From: Acetobacter pomorum
Lineage (GTDB): Bacteria; Pseudomonadota; Alphaproteobacteria; Acetobacterales; Acetobacteraceae
Direction: 5' to 3'
Assembly (NCBI RefSeq): GCF_002738225.1
Contig: NZ_PEBQ01000014.1
Coordinates: 1 to 64,000 of the forward strand
DNA length: 64,000 nucleotides
This document shows positions 17,679 to 27,391 of this stretch, piece by piece. Positions within the stretch are counted from its first letter, which is position 1. Each line of letters starts with the position of its first letter. Made by a program: the position numbers and the translations under genes. The notes under the pieces are model-generated. The model was given only the letters and a program-made list of their open reading frames with translations, was not told the DNA's origin and did not search any database.

Positions 17679-18599
17679 ATGAAAGATATGAAGAATTCAT
17701 TACATAATAGTCAAACAAACCACAAAGAATGGGTGACACGATTTGCACCCAGCCCTACGGGTTTTTTGCATCTTGGCCATGTGGCTGCGGCTTTATATGG
17801 GTGGCAAAAAGCGCAACCAGATGGAGAGTGGTTTGTGCGGATGGAAGATATTGATGCCCAACGCTGCAAGCCAGAATTTATTTCTGCCATTCTGGAAGAT
17901 CTGGAATGGTTGGGCTTACAGTTTGCGCGGCCTGTTTTAAGGCAATCGGCTAATATGCCCGCTTATCAGGCAACATTAGCAAAATTGGATGCAATGGGGG
18001 TGCTGTATCCCTGCTTTTGCACGCGTTCTGATATTATGCGGGAAAGCGCGGCTATCTTTTCGGCTCCTCATACAGCTCCAGACGGCAGTTTGCGTTATCC
18101 CGGCACATGCCGCCATCTTTCAGATCAGGAACGGCAGGAACGTATAGGCCAAGGGCAACCCCATGTACTGAGATTGAACATGAGCAAGGCGTTGCAACGG
18201 GTGCATCAGCATATGCGTGGCATGCCATTAACGTATCAGGACCAGGAACGCGGGACAGTTTTGTGCCAGCCTGAATTGTTTGGCGATGTTGTGCTTGCGC
18301 GTAAGGATACACCTGCATCCTATCATCTTTGCGTCACGCATGATGATGCAGCACAAGGTGTTACACTGGTAACGCGTGGGGAAGACCTGCGGCCAGCAAC
18401 AGATCTGCACCGCCTGTTACAGGCCCTTATGGGGTGGTGCGTGCCCCAATACAGTTTTCATCCGTTATTGTGTAATGCAGAAGGGCGTAGGCTGGCCAAG
18501 CGGGATGGTGCCTTGGCTGTACGCGCCATGCGCAAGACAGGTCTTTCAGCTGAAGATGTGCGGTGCAAGGCAGGTTTTCCTCATATCTTTGAGAGATAA
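17679..18599 (+). CDS. gluQ: Glutamyl-Q tRNA(Asp) synthetase
   Basis: A 306-residue paralogue of the GluRS catalytic domain lacking the anticodon-binding domain. The class I HIGH-type motif is FAPSPTGFLHLGH (about 22-34). A CxC pair (YPCFC) and a later Cys (PGTC) fit the zinc site, and the KMSKS-equivalent is RRLAKRDG near residue 270. It attaches glutamate to queuosine in tRNA-Asp. It differs from the full gltX at 60937. ATGs at 17679 and 17688 are both possible starts; the second has GAAAG upstream. Confidence 0.9.
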   Translation: MKDMKNSLHNSQTNHKEWVTRFAPSPTGFLHLGHVAAALYGWQKAQPDGEWFVRMEDIDAQRCKPEFISAILEDLEWLGLQFARPVLRQSANMPAYQATLAKLDAMGVLYPCFCTRSDIMRESAAIFSAPHTAPDGSLRYPGTCRHLSDQERQERIGQGQPHVLRLNMSKALQRVHQHMRGMPLTYQDQERGTVLCQPELFGDVVLARKDTPASYHLCVTHDDAAQGVTLVTRGEDLRPATDLHRLLQALMGWCVPQYSFHPLLCNAEGRRLAKRDGALAVRAMRKTGLSAEDVRCKAGFPHIFER

Positions 18600-18733
18600 A
18601 GGCTGAATTGCGTACAAAAAACGCGGCGTATGGGAAATCACCGGTTCCGCCAGAGGCCGAACAGGATTACTGTGCCGCCCAGACCCAAATGTCTGTATCC
18701 GGGGCATGGGTGATGTCCTGGTAACTGGCATGA

Positions 18734-19966
<1,233 letters not shown>

Positions 19967-19969
19967 AAT

Positions 19970-21175
19970 ATGGTGCGGTCTTTTGCGAACAGGCTAAAAG
20001 GTTTGCCTGCACCAGCCACTATTGAAATGGCACGCCGTGCACGCGTACTGAAGGCGGAGGGTAAACCGGTTATCTCCCTTGCATTGGGAGAGCCGGATTT
20101 TGCCACACCGCCTGCGGTGGTGGAGGCTGCCCATCAGGCGGCCTTGGCGGGGCAAACCAAATATCCACCCGTAGATGGCACGCCTGCGCTTAAGGCGGCC
20201 ATTGCCCGCAAGTTTACGCGTGAAAACGGGCTGGATTACAAACCGGAGGAGATTATGGTCTCCAATGGTGGCAAGCAGGTTATCTTCAATGCCTTCATGG
20301 CCACGCTGAATGCGGGTGATGAAGTGGTGGTGCCAACACCCTATTGGGTGAGTTATCCGCTTATTGCCCGCATGTTTGGTGGAACGCCTGTTTATGTCAC
20401 CTGCCGGGAGGAAGATGGCTTCCGCCTGAAGGCAGATGAACTGGCAAAGGTGCTTACACCCCGCACGCGTTGGGTGGTGCTGAACTTTCCCAATAATCCA
20501 ACAGGTGGCGTGTGCTCGGCAGACGATTTGCGTGCAATTGCGGACGTACTGCGGCAATATCCAGATGTCTGGATACTTTCAGACGAGATTTACGAACATC
20601 TGGTATTTGATGGTGCAAAATCAGCATCCATTGCGGCTGTGGCGCCAGATTTGAAGGAGCGCACCATTACCCTGAATGGTGTTTCCAAAGCTTATGCCAT
20701 GACAGGCTGGCGCGTTGGTTTTGCAGGTGGCCCGGCAGATCTTATTGCCACCATGCGGGGTGTGCAGGGCAATGCAACATCTGGCGTGTGCTCCATAGCA
20801 CAGGCCGCAGCCGCGGCTGCGCTGGATGGCCCGGAAGATCTGGTCCAGGAAATGGTTGCTACGTATAGCCGCCGCCGCCGCATGGTTGTGGAGGCATTGC
20901 GTGCCATTCCGGGCTTTACCTGCGCAATGCCGGAGGGTGCCTTTTACGCGTATCCGGGTGTTGCCGGATGCCTTGGCCGCACGACAGCAGCAGGCAAACG
21001 GTTGGAAACAGACCATGATTTTGCCTTGGCTTTGCTGGAGGAGGCTTTTGTAGCCACTGTGCCAGGCAGTGCTTTTGGCCATTCACCTTATTTGCGTTTG
21101 TCCTGCGCAACTGCGGATGAAACGTTGCACACAGCCTGCCAGCGTATTGCGCAGTTTGTGGGCGGCTTGCAGTAA
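19970..21175 (+). CDS. Aspartate aminotransferase-type class I PLP enzyme (second of tandem pair)
   Basis: A 401-residue paralogue of the preceding gene, sharing long motifs: NGGKQVIFNAFMATLNAGDE, FPNNPTGG and [19 protein letters not shown] with the PLP Lys. It differs in the substrate loop (YPPVDGTPALKAA) and lacks the first gene's extended C-terminal basic region. It is co-transcribed with the first copy and followed by a strong terminator. Two possibilities fit: a duplicated aspartate aminotransferase with altered preference (aromatic, branched or other amino acids), or a true isozyme. Confidence 0.9.
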   Translation: MVRSFANRLKGLPAPATIEMARRARVLKAEGKPVISLALGEPDFATPPAVVEAAHQAALAGQTKYPPVDGTPALKAAIARKFTRENGLDYKPEEIMVSNGGKQVIFNAFMATLNAGDEVVVPTPYWVSYPLIARMFGGTPVYVTCREEDGFRLKADELAKVLTPRTRWVVLNFPNNPTGGVCSADDLRAIADVLRQYPDVWILSDEIYEHLVFDGAKSASIAAVAPDLKERTITLNGVSKAYAMTGWRVGFAGGPADLIATMRGVQGNATSGVCSIAQAAAAAALDGPEDLVQEMVATYSRRRRMVVEALRAIPGFTCAMPEGAFYAYPGVAGCLGRTTAAGKRLETDHDFALALLEEAFVATVPGSAFGHSPYLRLSCATADETLHTACQRIAQFVGGLQ

Positions 21176-21182
21176 ACTTTAT

Positions 21183-21222
21183 AAAAAAACGCAGGGCATC
21201 AAGAATGTGCCTGCGTTTTTTT
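21183..21222. terminator. Terminator between the aminotransferase and SBP genes
   Basis: A7-CGCAGG (21183-21195) pairs with CCTGCG-T7 (21210-21222). The A and T runs on both sides make it bidirectional for the two convergent genes. Confidence 0.85.
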
Positions 21223-22255
21223 ATTCTTTCAAAACATTGCGGGAATAATGGCGTGCAAGTGCTGTGCTGTCTTCCGTTTCAGGGAGCAGCTCAACCAGTT
21301 GTAGTTCGTCGCAATATTGTGCCACTTGCTCGCGTAATGACTTGCCAATAACGGGCCGTATGGCAGGCTCGCTATGAAGCATGGCGCGGATGCTTGCAGC
21401 AGAAAGATCAGAAATATTCGGAGCAATCAGGGTTGCTGCGTCATCACGGTGTGTATCTGTCCAGCGTGCGGCATCACGTAGGGCCAGAACAAGGGCAATG
21501 GCGGCATCCGGATCATCTTGCAAGACTGTGCTGGAGGCACCCAGCACCATACTTGTACGTTCGGCGTAATGGCCGGTGCTGCTACCTGCAAGCTCAATAA
21601 ACAGATCAGGAAATGTTTTGAGGAGCCACCATGCCTGATAATCATGCGCGACAACGGCATCAATTCTTTGCGTGCGTGCGGCATCATCAATTTGCGGCAA
21701 GGGGAGGTCAAGCCAGTTAATATGGTTCATGGCATCCAGCCCCTTGCGGCGCATCATAATGGCAAAAAACAGCTTATCTGCTGCGTTTTGGTCCATAACA
21801 GCCACGGTGCGGCCCATAAGCTGGTCCAACCGTGTAATACCGGAGCTACGGCGCACCAGTAGGCGGAAGTTACCCGGTTGTACTCCTATCAGCAGTTGTG
21901 CGTTCAGCCCGGCATGCAAATGCCTTAGCCAGGTAAGGGCAGGGGCCACGGCATAAGGAATATCGCCTCTGGCCAATGCATTAATGGTATCTTCCCCATT
22001 TATGGTGGCAAAAGGCAGATCAACATCCAAACTATAATGTGCGAAAAAATCTTTTTGCGCGGCAACAGCCAACACGGGTGCTGCGCCAGAGTTAGGCCAT
22101 CCTATTTTGATCTGCCGATACGCACCATCTGGCTGTTTGTGTGGATGATGCCTAGAACGTGTTGCCAGAAAAGCGCCAGCACCAAGGGCGGCAACCCCAC
22201 CCATGCCAGCAAGCAAGAAATGACGACGTGTTTGTAAAGGACCCTGGGCGCTCAT
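21221..22255 (-). CDS. ABC transporter substrate-binding protein, SsuA/NMT1-like, Tat-type signal
   Basis: A 344-residue periplasmic protein. The N-terminus has TRRHFLLAG, a twin-arginine signal, then a hydrophobic stretch. The mature part follows the SsuA/TauA/NMT1 pattern: IKIGWPNSGAAPVLAVAAQKDFF, then a hinge with GRTVAVMDQNAADKLFF and IDAVVAHDYQAW. Such proteins bind sulfonates, taurine, nitrate or thiamine precursors; the ligand cannot be told. No permease or ATPase gene is adjacent, so the partner, if any, lies elsewhere. A tRNA-Asn gene lies upstream. Confidence 0.8.
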   Translation of the reverse strand: MSAQGPLQTRRHFLLAGMGGVAALGAGAFLATRSRHHPHKQPDGAYRQIKIGWPNSGAAPVLAVAAQKDFFAHYSLDVDLPFATINGEDTINALARGDIPYAVAPALTWLRHLHAGLNAQLLIGVQPGNFRLLVRRSSGITRLDQLMGRTVAVMDQNAADKLFFAIMMRRKGLDAMNHINWLDLPLPQIDDAARTQRIDAVVAHDYQAWWLLKTFPDLFIELAGSSTGHYAERTSMVLGASSTVLQDDPDAAIALVLALRDAARWTDTHRDDAATLIAPNISDLSAASIRAMLHSEPAIRPVIGKSLREQVAQYCDELQLVELLPETEDSTALARHYSRNVLKE

Positions 22256-22335
22256 TTTTGTAGCTTTACTATGTCTTTCTGTGTCTGTCGCTTTATGAGT
22301 GATGGAGACAATATGAAAAAAAATAAAAAAGGGGG

Positions 22336-22364
22336 TTTACGGCGCGATTTAGGTTAGCTATACG
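22336..22364 (+). promoter_or_regulatory. Probable promoter of tRNA-Asn
   Basis: The hexamers TTTACG (22336-22341) and TATACG (22359-22364) are 17 bp apart, and the tRNA begins 13 bp after the second. The stretch between the -10 and the tRNA is C-rich. Confidence 0.6.
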
Positions 22365-22376
22365 CTCTCTCGCTGG

Positions 22377-22452
22377 TCCCGAATAGCTCAGTTGGTAGAG
22401 CAAGCGACTGTTAATCGCTGGGTCGTAGGTTCGAGTCCTACTTCGGGAGCCA
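22377..22452 (+). tRNA. tRNA-Asn (anticodon GTT)
   Basis: A 76-nt cloverleaf. Acceptor TCCCGAA pairs with TTCGGGA, the D-stem is GCTC/GAGC, and the anticodon stem is AGCGA/TCGCT with loop CTGTTAA (anticodon GTT at 22410-22412). The T-arm is GTAGG-TTCGAGT-CCTAC. Discriminator G and an encoded CCA end it. It stands alone between the SBP gene and ridA. Confidence 0.98.
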
Positions 22453-22564
22453 GCCTTATCTTTCCTTAAAATTTGTAAAATACTGTAGCACTTTTCAGGT
22501 GTTTCTATGCGTGTACGCTGCTTGTTGTGAGCAGCTGGCAAAGCAGCCGCTCACCAAAAGGTTC

Positions 22565-22921
22565 TTATGGTTGGGGTAATGCGGCAATACTGGTAAGTTC
22601 CACCTTCCATGTGGGGTCTGCCAGTTTTGCCTCTACGGTTGCGCGGGCTGGTTTATTGTTTCGGTCCAGCCACGCATCCCATGCACGGTTCATGGCTGCC
22701 ATATCATTCATGTCAGCCAGAAAAATCTGCACGGAAATAAGGTGGCTTTTGTCTGTGCCGGCTTCGGCCAATAAGGCATCCACTTGCCGCAGAATATCTG
22801 CCATCTGGCCTTCTGCATCCAAGGTGGAATCATCGGCAATCTGGCCCGCCAAATAAACAAGACCATTGTGAATAACTGCACCTGTCAGACGTTCTTCAGG
22901 TGCAAGGCGTTTGATGTTCAT
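22565..22921 (-). CDS. RidA family (YjgF/YER057c/UK114) protein
   Basis: A 118-residue RidA-like protein. It has the family pattern GAVIHNGLVYLAGQIADD near the N-terminus, QMADILRQVDALLAEAGTDKSHLISVQIFLAD in the middle, and the conserved Arg in PARATVEAKLADP. RidA proteins hydrolyse reactive enamine/imine intermediates such as 2-aminoacrylate made by PLP enzymes. The ATG at 22921 is chosen because upstream residues in the frame have no family similarity. This is one of several YjgF subfamilies, so exact RidA function is not certain. It sits just downstream of panC on the same strand. Confidence 0.88.
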   Translation of the reverse strand: MNIKRLAPEERLTGAVIHNGLVYLAGQIADDSTLDAEGQMADILRQVDALLAEAGTDKSHLISVQIFLADMNDMAAMNRAWDAWLDRNNKPARATVEAKLADPTWKVELTSIAALPQP

Positions 22922-22970
22922 AATTTTGCTTTCTGTGCTGTTATGGAGAGCTTTTTGTGAAAAGCAGGGA

Positions 22971-23813
22971 TCAGGCAAACGGCATATTATCAATAAGCCG
23001 AACATCCCCCAGGCTGGCCGCTACAAACAGGCGCGTGCCTTTGCCTGCAACAGGAGCGGGGGCCAGAGTGTCTTCATGGCGCAGTTCCAGATAATGAACA
23101 TGGAAACCCGCTTTTTCCAATGCCGTACGGCATGTTACCAAGCTGTTCTTTACGTCTGTGCCAGCGCGCATGTCTGCAAGGCATGTTTTAAGAGCTTGGG
23201 GCAGAAGAGCGGCCTGCTGGCGTTGTTCTGGCGTAAGCCTGCGGTTGCGGGATGAAAGAGCAAGACCATCTGCTTCCCGCAATGTAGGCACGGGCAGAAT
23301 ATGTAATGGCAGATCCAGATCCTGCACCATGCGTTTGATAAGGCAAAGCTGCTGGTAGTCTTTTTCGCCAAACGCTGCAATATTGGCATGTGTTTGCAAA
23401 AAAAGTTTGGTAACCACCGTGGCAACGCCATCAAAATGGCCGGGTCTGTCCCCCCCACACAACATGCTATCCAGCCCGGCAACACTTATGCGGGTTGCAA
23501 AGCCGGGAAGATACATCTGGCTTTCATCGGGTGCGTAAAGGACATCCACTTTGCCCGTGTTCCGTAACAGGGCAGCATCATCTTCCAGCCCGCGTGGGTA
23601 ATGCTGGAAATCATGGCTGTTGTTGAACTGGATAGGGTTTACAAAAATAGACACAATACGGCGGGCAGCTTTGCCATCCAGCGCATTGATTAACGAAAGA
23701 TGGCCAGCATGCAGTGCGCCCATGGTTGGCACAAAGCCGATACTCTGGCCCTCTTTCTGCCAGCCTGCGCTTAATGCTGTCAGTTCCGCTTTGGTTTTTA
23801 TAATCTGCATCAT
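22971..23813 (-). CDS. panC: Pantothenate synthetase
   Basis: A 280-residue ligase that joins pantoate and beta-alanine with ATP to make pantothenate, the CoA precursor. Motifs are GFVPTMGALHAGHLSLI (HxGH nucleotide site, about 27-43), FVNPIQFN, GGDRPGHFDGVATVV, FGEKDYQQL and the KMSKS-like LALSSRNRRL (about 188-197). The length is typical. Two adjacent ATGs (23813 and 23810) are possible starts; the second has better spacing from AGGA. It is divergent from dnaE. Confidence 0.96.
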   Translation of the reverse strand: MMQIIKTKAELTALSAGWQKEGQSIGFVPTMGALHAGHLSLINALDGKAARRIVSIFVNPIQFNNSHDFQHYPRGLEDDAALLRNTGKVDVLYAPDESQMYLPGFATRISVAGLDSMLCGGDRPGHFDGVATVVTKLFLQTHANIAAFGEKDYQQLCLIKRMVQDLDLPLHILPVPTLREADGLALSSRNRRLTPEQRQQAALLPQALKTCLADMRAGTDVKNSLVTCRTALEKAGFHVHYLELRHEDTLAPAPVAGKGTRLFVAASLGDVRLIDNMPFA

Positions 23814-23969
23814 CAATCCTGAATGTCAGTAACTCAGTTAGCCTGCACAGATGTGCCAACCGTAAAGCAAAGTATAATCTATTGCTGCATAAGCCACCAT
23901 TCTTGCAGGAGCGCTGCTTGCCGGGCTGAAACGCAGTGAAGAACGCCTCTGTCTGTGCTATAAAGGGGT

Positions 23970-26900
23970 ATGTCTTACGCTGATTTTGTCCACCTTCGTG
24001 TTCATTCTGCCTATTCGCTAAGCCAGGGGGCCATTCGGGTGCCCGATATTGTGGGGCTGGCGAAGGAAATGCATATGCCTGCCGTGGGTATTGCAGATTC
24101 AGGCAACCTGTTTGGGGCGTTGGAATTTTCTCAGTATTGTACAAAAAGCGGTATTCAGCCCATTATTGGCAGCCAGATTGGCTTGCCTGCGCGTAATGAC
24201 AAGCCCGGTTCCCCGGCAGAACCTGTTGTGCTTTTGGCGCAGAATGCAGCAGGGTTAGCGAATCTACAGTTTCTTTCTTCTGCGGGGTTCCAAAATTCGG
24301 ACCCGGCAGATCCTTTTGTTTCTCTGGATCTGTTGTGTGAAAAGGCAGAAGGCCTGCTATTGTTAACAGGTGGCACGCGTGGGCCACTTTTTCAGATGCT
24401 GGCCGAAGGGCAAACAGAAGACGCCGAGAAATGGCTGGCCCGCGTACATGAGGCATTTGGTGACAGGCTGATAGTGGAACTGCACCGTCATGGTCTGGCT
24501 GTTGAAAAGGCAGTGGAGCCAGGTGTGCTGACATTGGCGGATCGGTTTGGTCTGCCATTGATTGCCACCAATGAATGTTTTTTCCCCACGCCAGAAATGT
24601 ACGAAGCGCAGGATGCCTTGTTGTGCATTGCTCAAGGGCGCACCATGGCGGAAAAAGATCGCTTCCGCGTTACGCCGGAACATTGGTTCAAGCCACCGGA
24701 AATGATGCGGGCACTTTTTGCTGACCTGCCAGATGCCTGCGATAATACGCTGGAAATTGCGCGCCGCTGCGCCATCAAGGTGGAAACGCGCAAGCCACTA
24801 TTGCCTGTGTGCCCCAAGGTTAGAGAAGGCGCGACAGAAGATGAAACCCTGCGCGCCATGGCGTGGGAAGGGCTGGAACGCCGCATGGCCGGCATGAAGC
24901 TGGATGCGCAAACAGTAGAAAAATACAAAGAACGTTTGCGTTTCGAGCTGGATATTATCTCCAAAATGGGGTTCCCCGGTTACTTCATGATCGTGGCGGA
25001 CTTTATCCAGTGGGCCAAGGCACATGGCATACCGGTTGGGCCGGGCCGTGGGTCTGGTGCTGGGTCTCTGGCCGCATGGGCGCTAACTATTACAGATATT
25101 GACCCCATTCCGTTCAATCTTCTGTTCGAACGTTTTCTAAACCCAGAACGCGTTTCCATGCCTGACTTTGATATCGATTTCTGTCAGGACAGACGAGACG
25201 AAGTGATTGCCTATGTGCGGCATGAATATGGGGCCGATCGTGTTGCGCAGATTATTACCTTTGGTAAGTTGCAAGCGCGTGCGGCTGTGCGAGATGTCGG
25301 GCGCGTGCTGGGGTTGCCATATGGTATGGTTAACCGCGTGGCAGAGCTTATTCCCAATAACCCAGCCAAACCTGTCACCCTGAAGGAAGCTATTGCGGGC
25401 GAACCCAAACTTCAGGAAATGCGTGACAATGACGAAGCCTTGCGCAGGTTGCTGGAAATAGCCCAGCAGCTGGAAGGGCTTTTCCGGCATGCCAGTACAC
25501 ATGCTGCAGGGGTGGTGATTGGGGATAGACCGCTCGTGCAGCTTGTGCCGCTGTATCGAGACCCAAAAAGTGACACGCTGGTTACCCAGTATAACATGAA
25601 GTTTGTTGAACAGGCGGGGCTCGTCAAGTTCGACTTTTTGGGCTTAACAACACTTACCATCCTGAAACGTGGTGTCGATTTCATTCGCCGAATGGGCAAG
25701 GATGTAGACCTCAGTCACATTCCGTTGGATGACCCTAAAACGTATGACATGCTGGGGCGTGGTGATACCGCTGGCGTGTTCCAGTTTGAAGGGGCGGGCA
25801 TGCGTGATGTGCTCAAACAGATGCGCCCAACCCGTATTGAAGATCTGATTGCAGCCGTGGCGCTGTATCGCCCCGGGCCGATGGCTAACATTCCCGATTA
25901 TTGCCGCAGAAAACATGGAGAAGCATGGGAACCCCCGCACGAGGAAATTCGCGATATTCTTGAAGAGACCTATGGTATCATGGTCTATCAGGAACAGGTG
26001 ATGCAGATTGCCCAGAAAATGGCTGGCTACAGTCTGGGCGGCGCAGATTTGCTACGCCGCGCCATGGGTAAAAAGATCCGTTCGGAAATGGATCACCAGC
26101 GTGAAATCTTTACGGAAGGCGCAACCAAACGCGGGATTGATCGAGACAAAGCCGTTGAGGTTTTTGATCTCATGGCCAAGTTTGCAGATTACGGTTTTAA
26201 CAAATCGCATGCTGCTGCCTATGCTTTTGTGTCCTATCAAACAGCATGGATGAAGGCCAATCACCCCGTAGCCTTTCTGGCAGCCTGTATGTCTCTGGCA
26301 CGGGAACGTACGGAAAAACTTGCTGCTTTGCGGCAGGAAGCAGAGCGCATGCATATTGCAGTGCTGCCGCCGAACATCAATAAATCAGAAGCTGATTTTT
26401 CAGTAGAAAAACAGCCAGATGGAACATATGCCATTCGTTATGCGCTGGCTGCCATTAAAAAGGTTGGCTATGGCGCAATGGAAGCGCTGGTAGAAGTAAG
26501 GGGTGAAAAACCTTTTAAAAATCTGGCAGATTTTGCAACCCGTATTGACCCCAAGCACATTAACCGGATGCAGCTGGAAAATCTGGCAAAGGCCGGTGCG
26601 TTTGAATGTATTGATAAAAACCGGGCACGTGTATTTCGGTCTGCGGATGTTATTTTGCGGCGTGCGCATAGTCAGGCGCAGGAGGTCGCTTCTGGCCAGA
26701 TTGGGCTGTTTGGTGGCCCCGGTGAAGTGGAGCCCTTGCGGTTGGTGGAAGGGCATGATTGGCCGGAGTTTGAACGTTTGGCCATGGAGGCAGAGGCCAT
26801 TGGCTTCCATATGACAGCCCATCCGCTGGATGCTTATGGTTCCGTGCTGCGCCGTTTGGGTGTTACGCGTACATCCCAGTTGTTGACTGCAGCAGAACGG

Positions 26901-27389
26901 GGGGGAGGGCGTGTTAAAATTGCGGGCTGTGTGGTGGATAAAAAGGAACGGCCCACACGCACAGGTAACAAAATGGCATGGGTGCGGCTTTCTGATGCAT
27001 CCGGTGGCTGTGAGGTCACAGTTTTTTCTGAAGTGCTGACGCGCGTGCGTGATATTTTGGTGGCAGGCACGGCCATACTTGTTACGGCCGATCTGAAGCT
27101 GGAGGGAGAAGCCCTGCGGCTGACGGCGACAGATATCGTGGATTTGGAGGCCGCCGCAGCGCAAGGCCAAAGTGAAATGCGCGTGTGGCTGGAAAAACCA
27201 GATGCTTTGCCGGAATTGCAAACTATTTTGGAACCGCAAAAAGGCGGGGCAGGACGTATTGTTCTGTTGCCAGGCGTGGCAGAAAGTTGCGATGTAGAGG
27301 TACGGTTGCGAGGGCGTTATAAGGTGACGCCTGTGTTAGGGCAAAGGCTACGTGCACTTTCTGGTATCTCACGGGTTGAACAGGTCTGA
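23970..27389 (+). CDS. dnaE: DNA polymerase III subunit alpha
   Basis: A 1139-residue replicative polymerase. The order is PHP domain (FVHLRVHSAYSLSQG at the start), palm and fingers with GPGRGSGAGSLAAW and the catalytic acidic pair D401/D403 in PDFDIDF, the tandem HhH region, and a C-terminal OB domain (GGRVKIAGCVVDKKERPTRTG). In the PHP domain, the usual HSDYS and ITD-type metal ligands read HSAYS and IADSG, so this domain is likely structural and proofreading relies on a separate DnaQ. It belongs to the DnaE1-type main polymerase by length. pabB starts 2 bp after its stop. Confidence 0.97.
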   Translation: MSYADFVHLRVHSAYSLSQGAIRVPDIVGLAKEMHMPAVGIADSGNLFGALEFSQYCTKSGIQPIIGSQIGLPARNDKPGSPAEPVVLLAQNAAGLANLQFLSSAGFQNSDPADPFVSLDLLCEKAEGLLLLTGGTRGPLFQMLAEGQTEDAEKWLARVHEAFGDRLIVELHRHGLAVEKAVEPGVLTLADRFGLPLIATNECFFPTPEMYEAQDALLCIAQGRTMAEKDRFRVTPEHWFKPPEMMRALFADLPDACDNTLEIARRCAIKVETRKPLLPVCPKVREGATEDETLRAMAWEGLERRMAGMKLDAQTVEKYKERLRFELDIISKMGFPGYFMIVADFIQWAKAHGIPVGPGRGSGAGSLAAWALTITDIDPIPFNLLFERFLNPERVSMPDFDIDFCQDRRDEVIAYVRHEYGADRVAQIITFGKLQARAAVRDVGRVLGLPYGMVNRVAELIPNNPAKPVTLKEAIAGEPKLQEMRDNDEALRRLLEIAQQLEGLFRHASTHAAGVVIGDRPLVQLVPLYRDPKSDTLVTQYNMKFVEQAGLVKFDFLGLTTLTILKRGVDFIRRMGKDVDLSHIPLDDPKTYDMLGRGDTAGVFQFEGAGMRDVLKQMRPTRIEDLIAAVALYRPGPMANIPDYCRRKHGEAWEPPHEEIRDILEETYGIMVYQEQVMQIAQKMAGYSLGGADLLRRAMGKKIRSEMDHQREIFTEGATKRGIDRDKAVEVFDLMAKFADYGFNKSHAAAYAFVSYQTAWMKANHPVAFLAACMSLARERTEKLAALRQEAERMHIAVLPPNINKSEADFSVEKQPDGTYAIRYALAAIKKVGYGAMEALVEVRGEKPFKNLADFATRIDPKHINRMQLENLAKAGAFECIDKNRARVFRSADVILRRAHSQAQEVASGQIGLFGGPGEVEPLRLVEGHDWPEFERLAMEAEAIGFHMTAHPLDAYGSVLRRLGVTRTSQLLTAAERGGGRVKIAGCVVDKKERPTRTGNKMAWVRLSDASGGCEVTVFSEVLTRVRDILVAGTAILVTADLKLEGEALRLTATDIVDLEAAAAQGQSEMRVWLEKPDALPELQTILEPQKGGAGRIVLLPGVAESCDVEVRLRGRYKVTPVLGQRLRALSGISRVEQV

Positions 27390-27391
27390 CC

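Noticed and set aside
22293-22541. Minus-strand ORF of 82 residues over tRNA-Asn
   Set aside because: It is an antisense reading of the tRNA gene, a well-known source of false proteins containing SRTRTYDPAINSRLLYQLSY-like strings.
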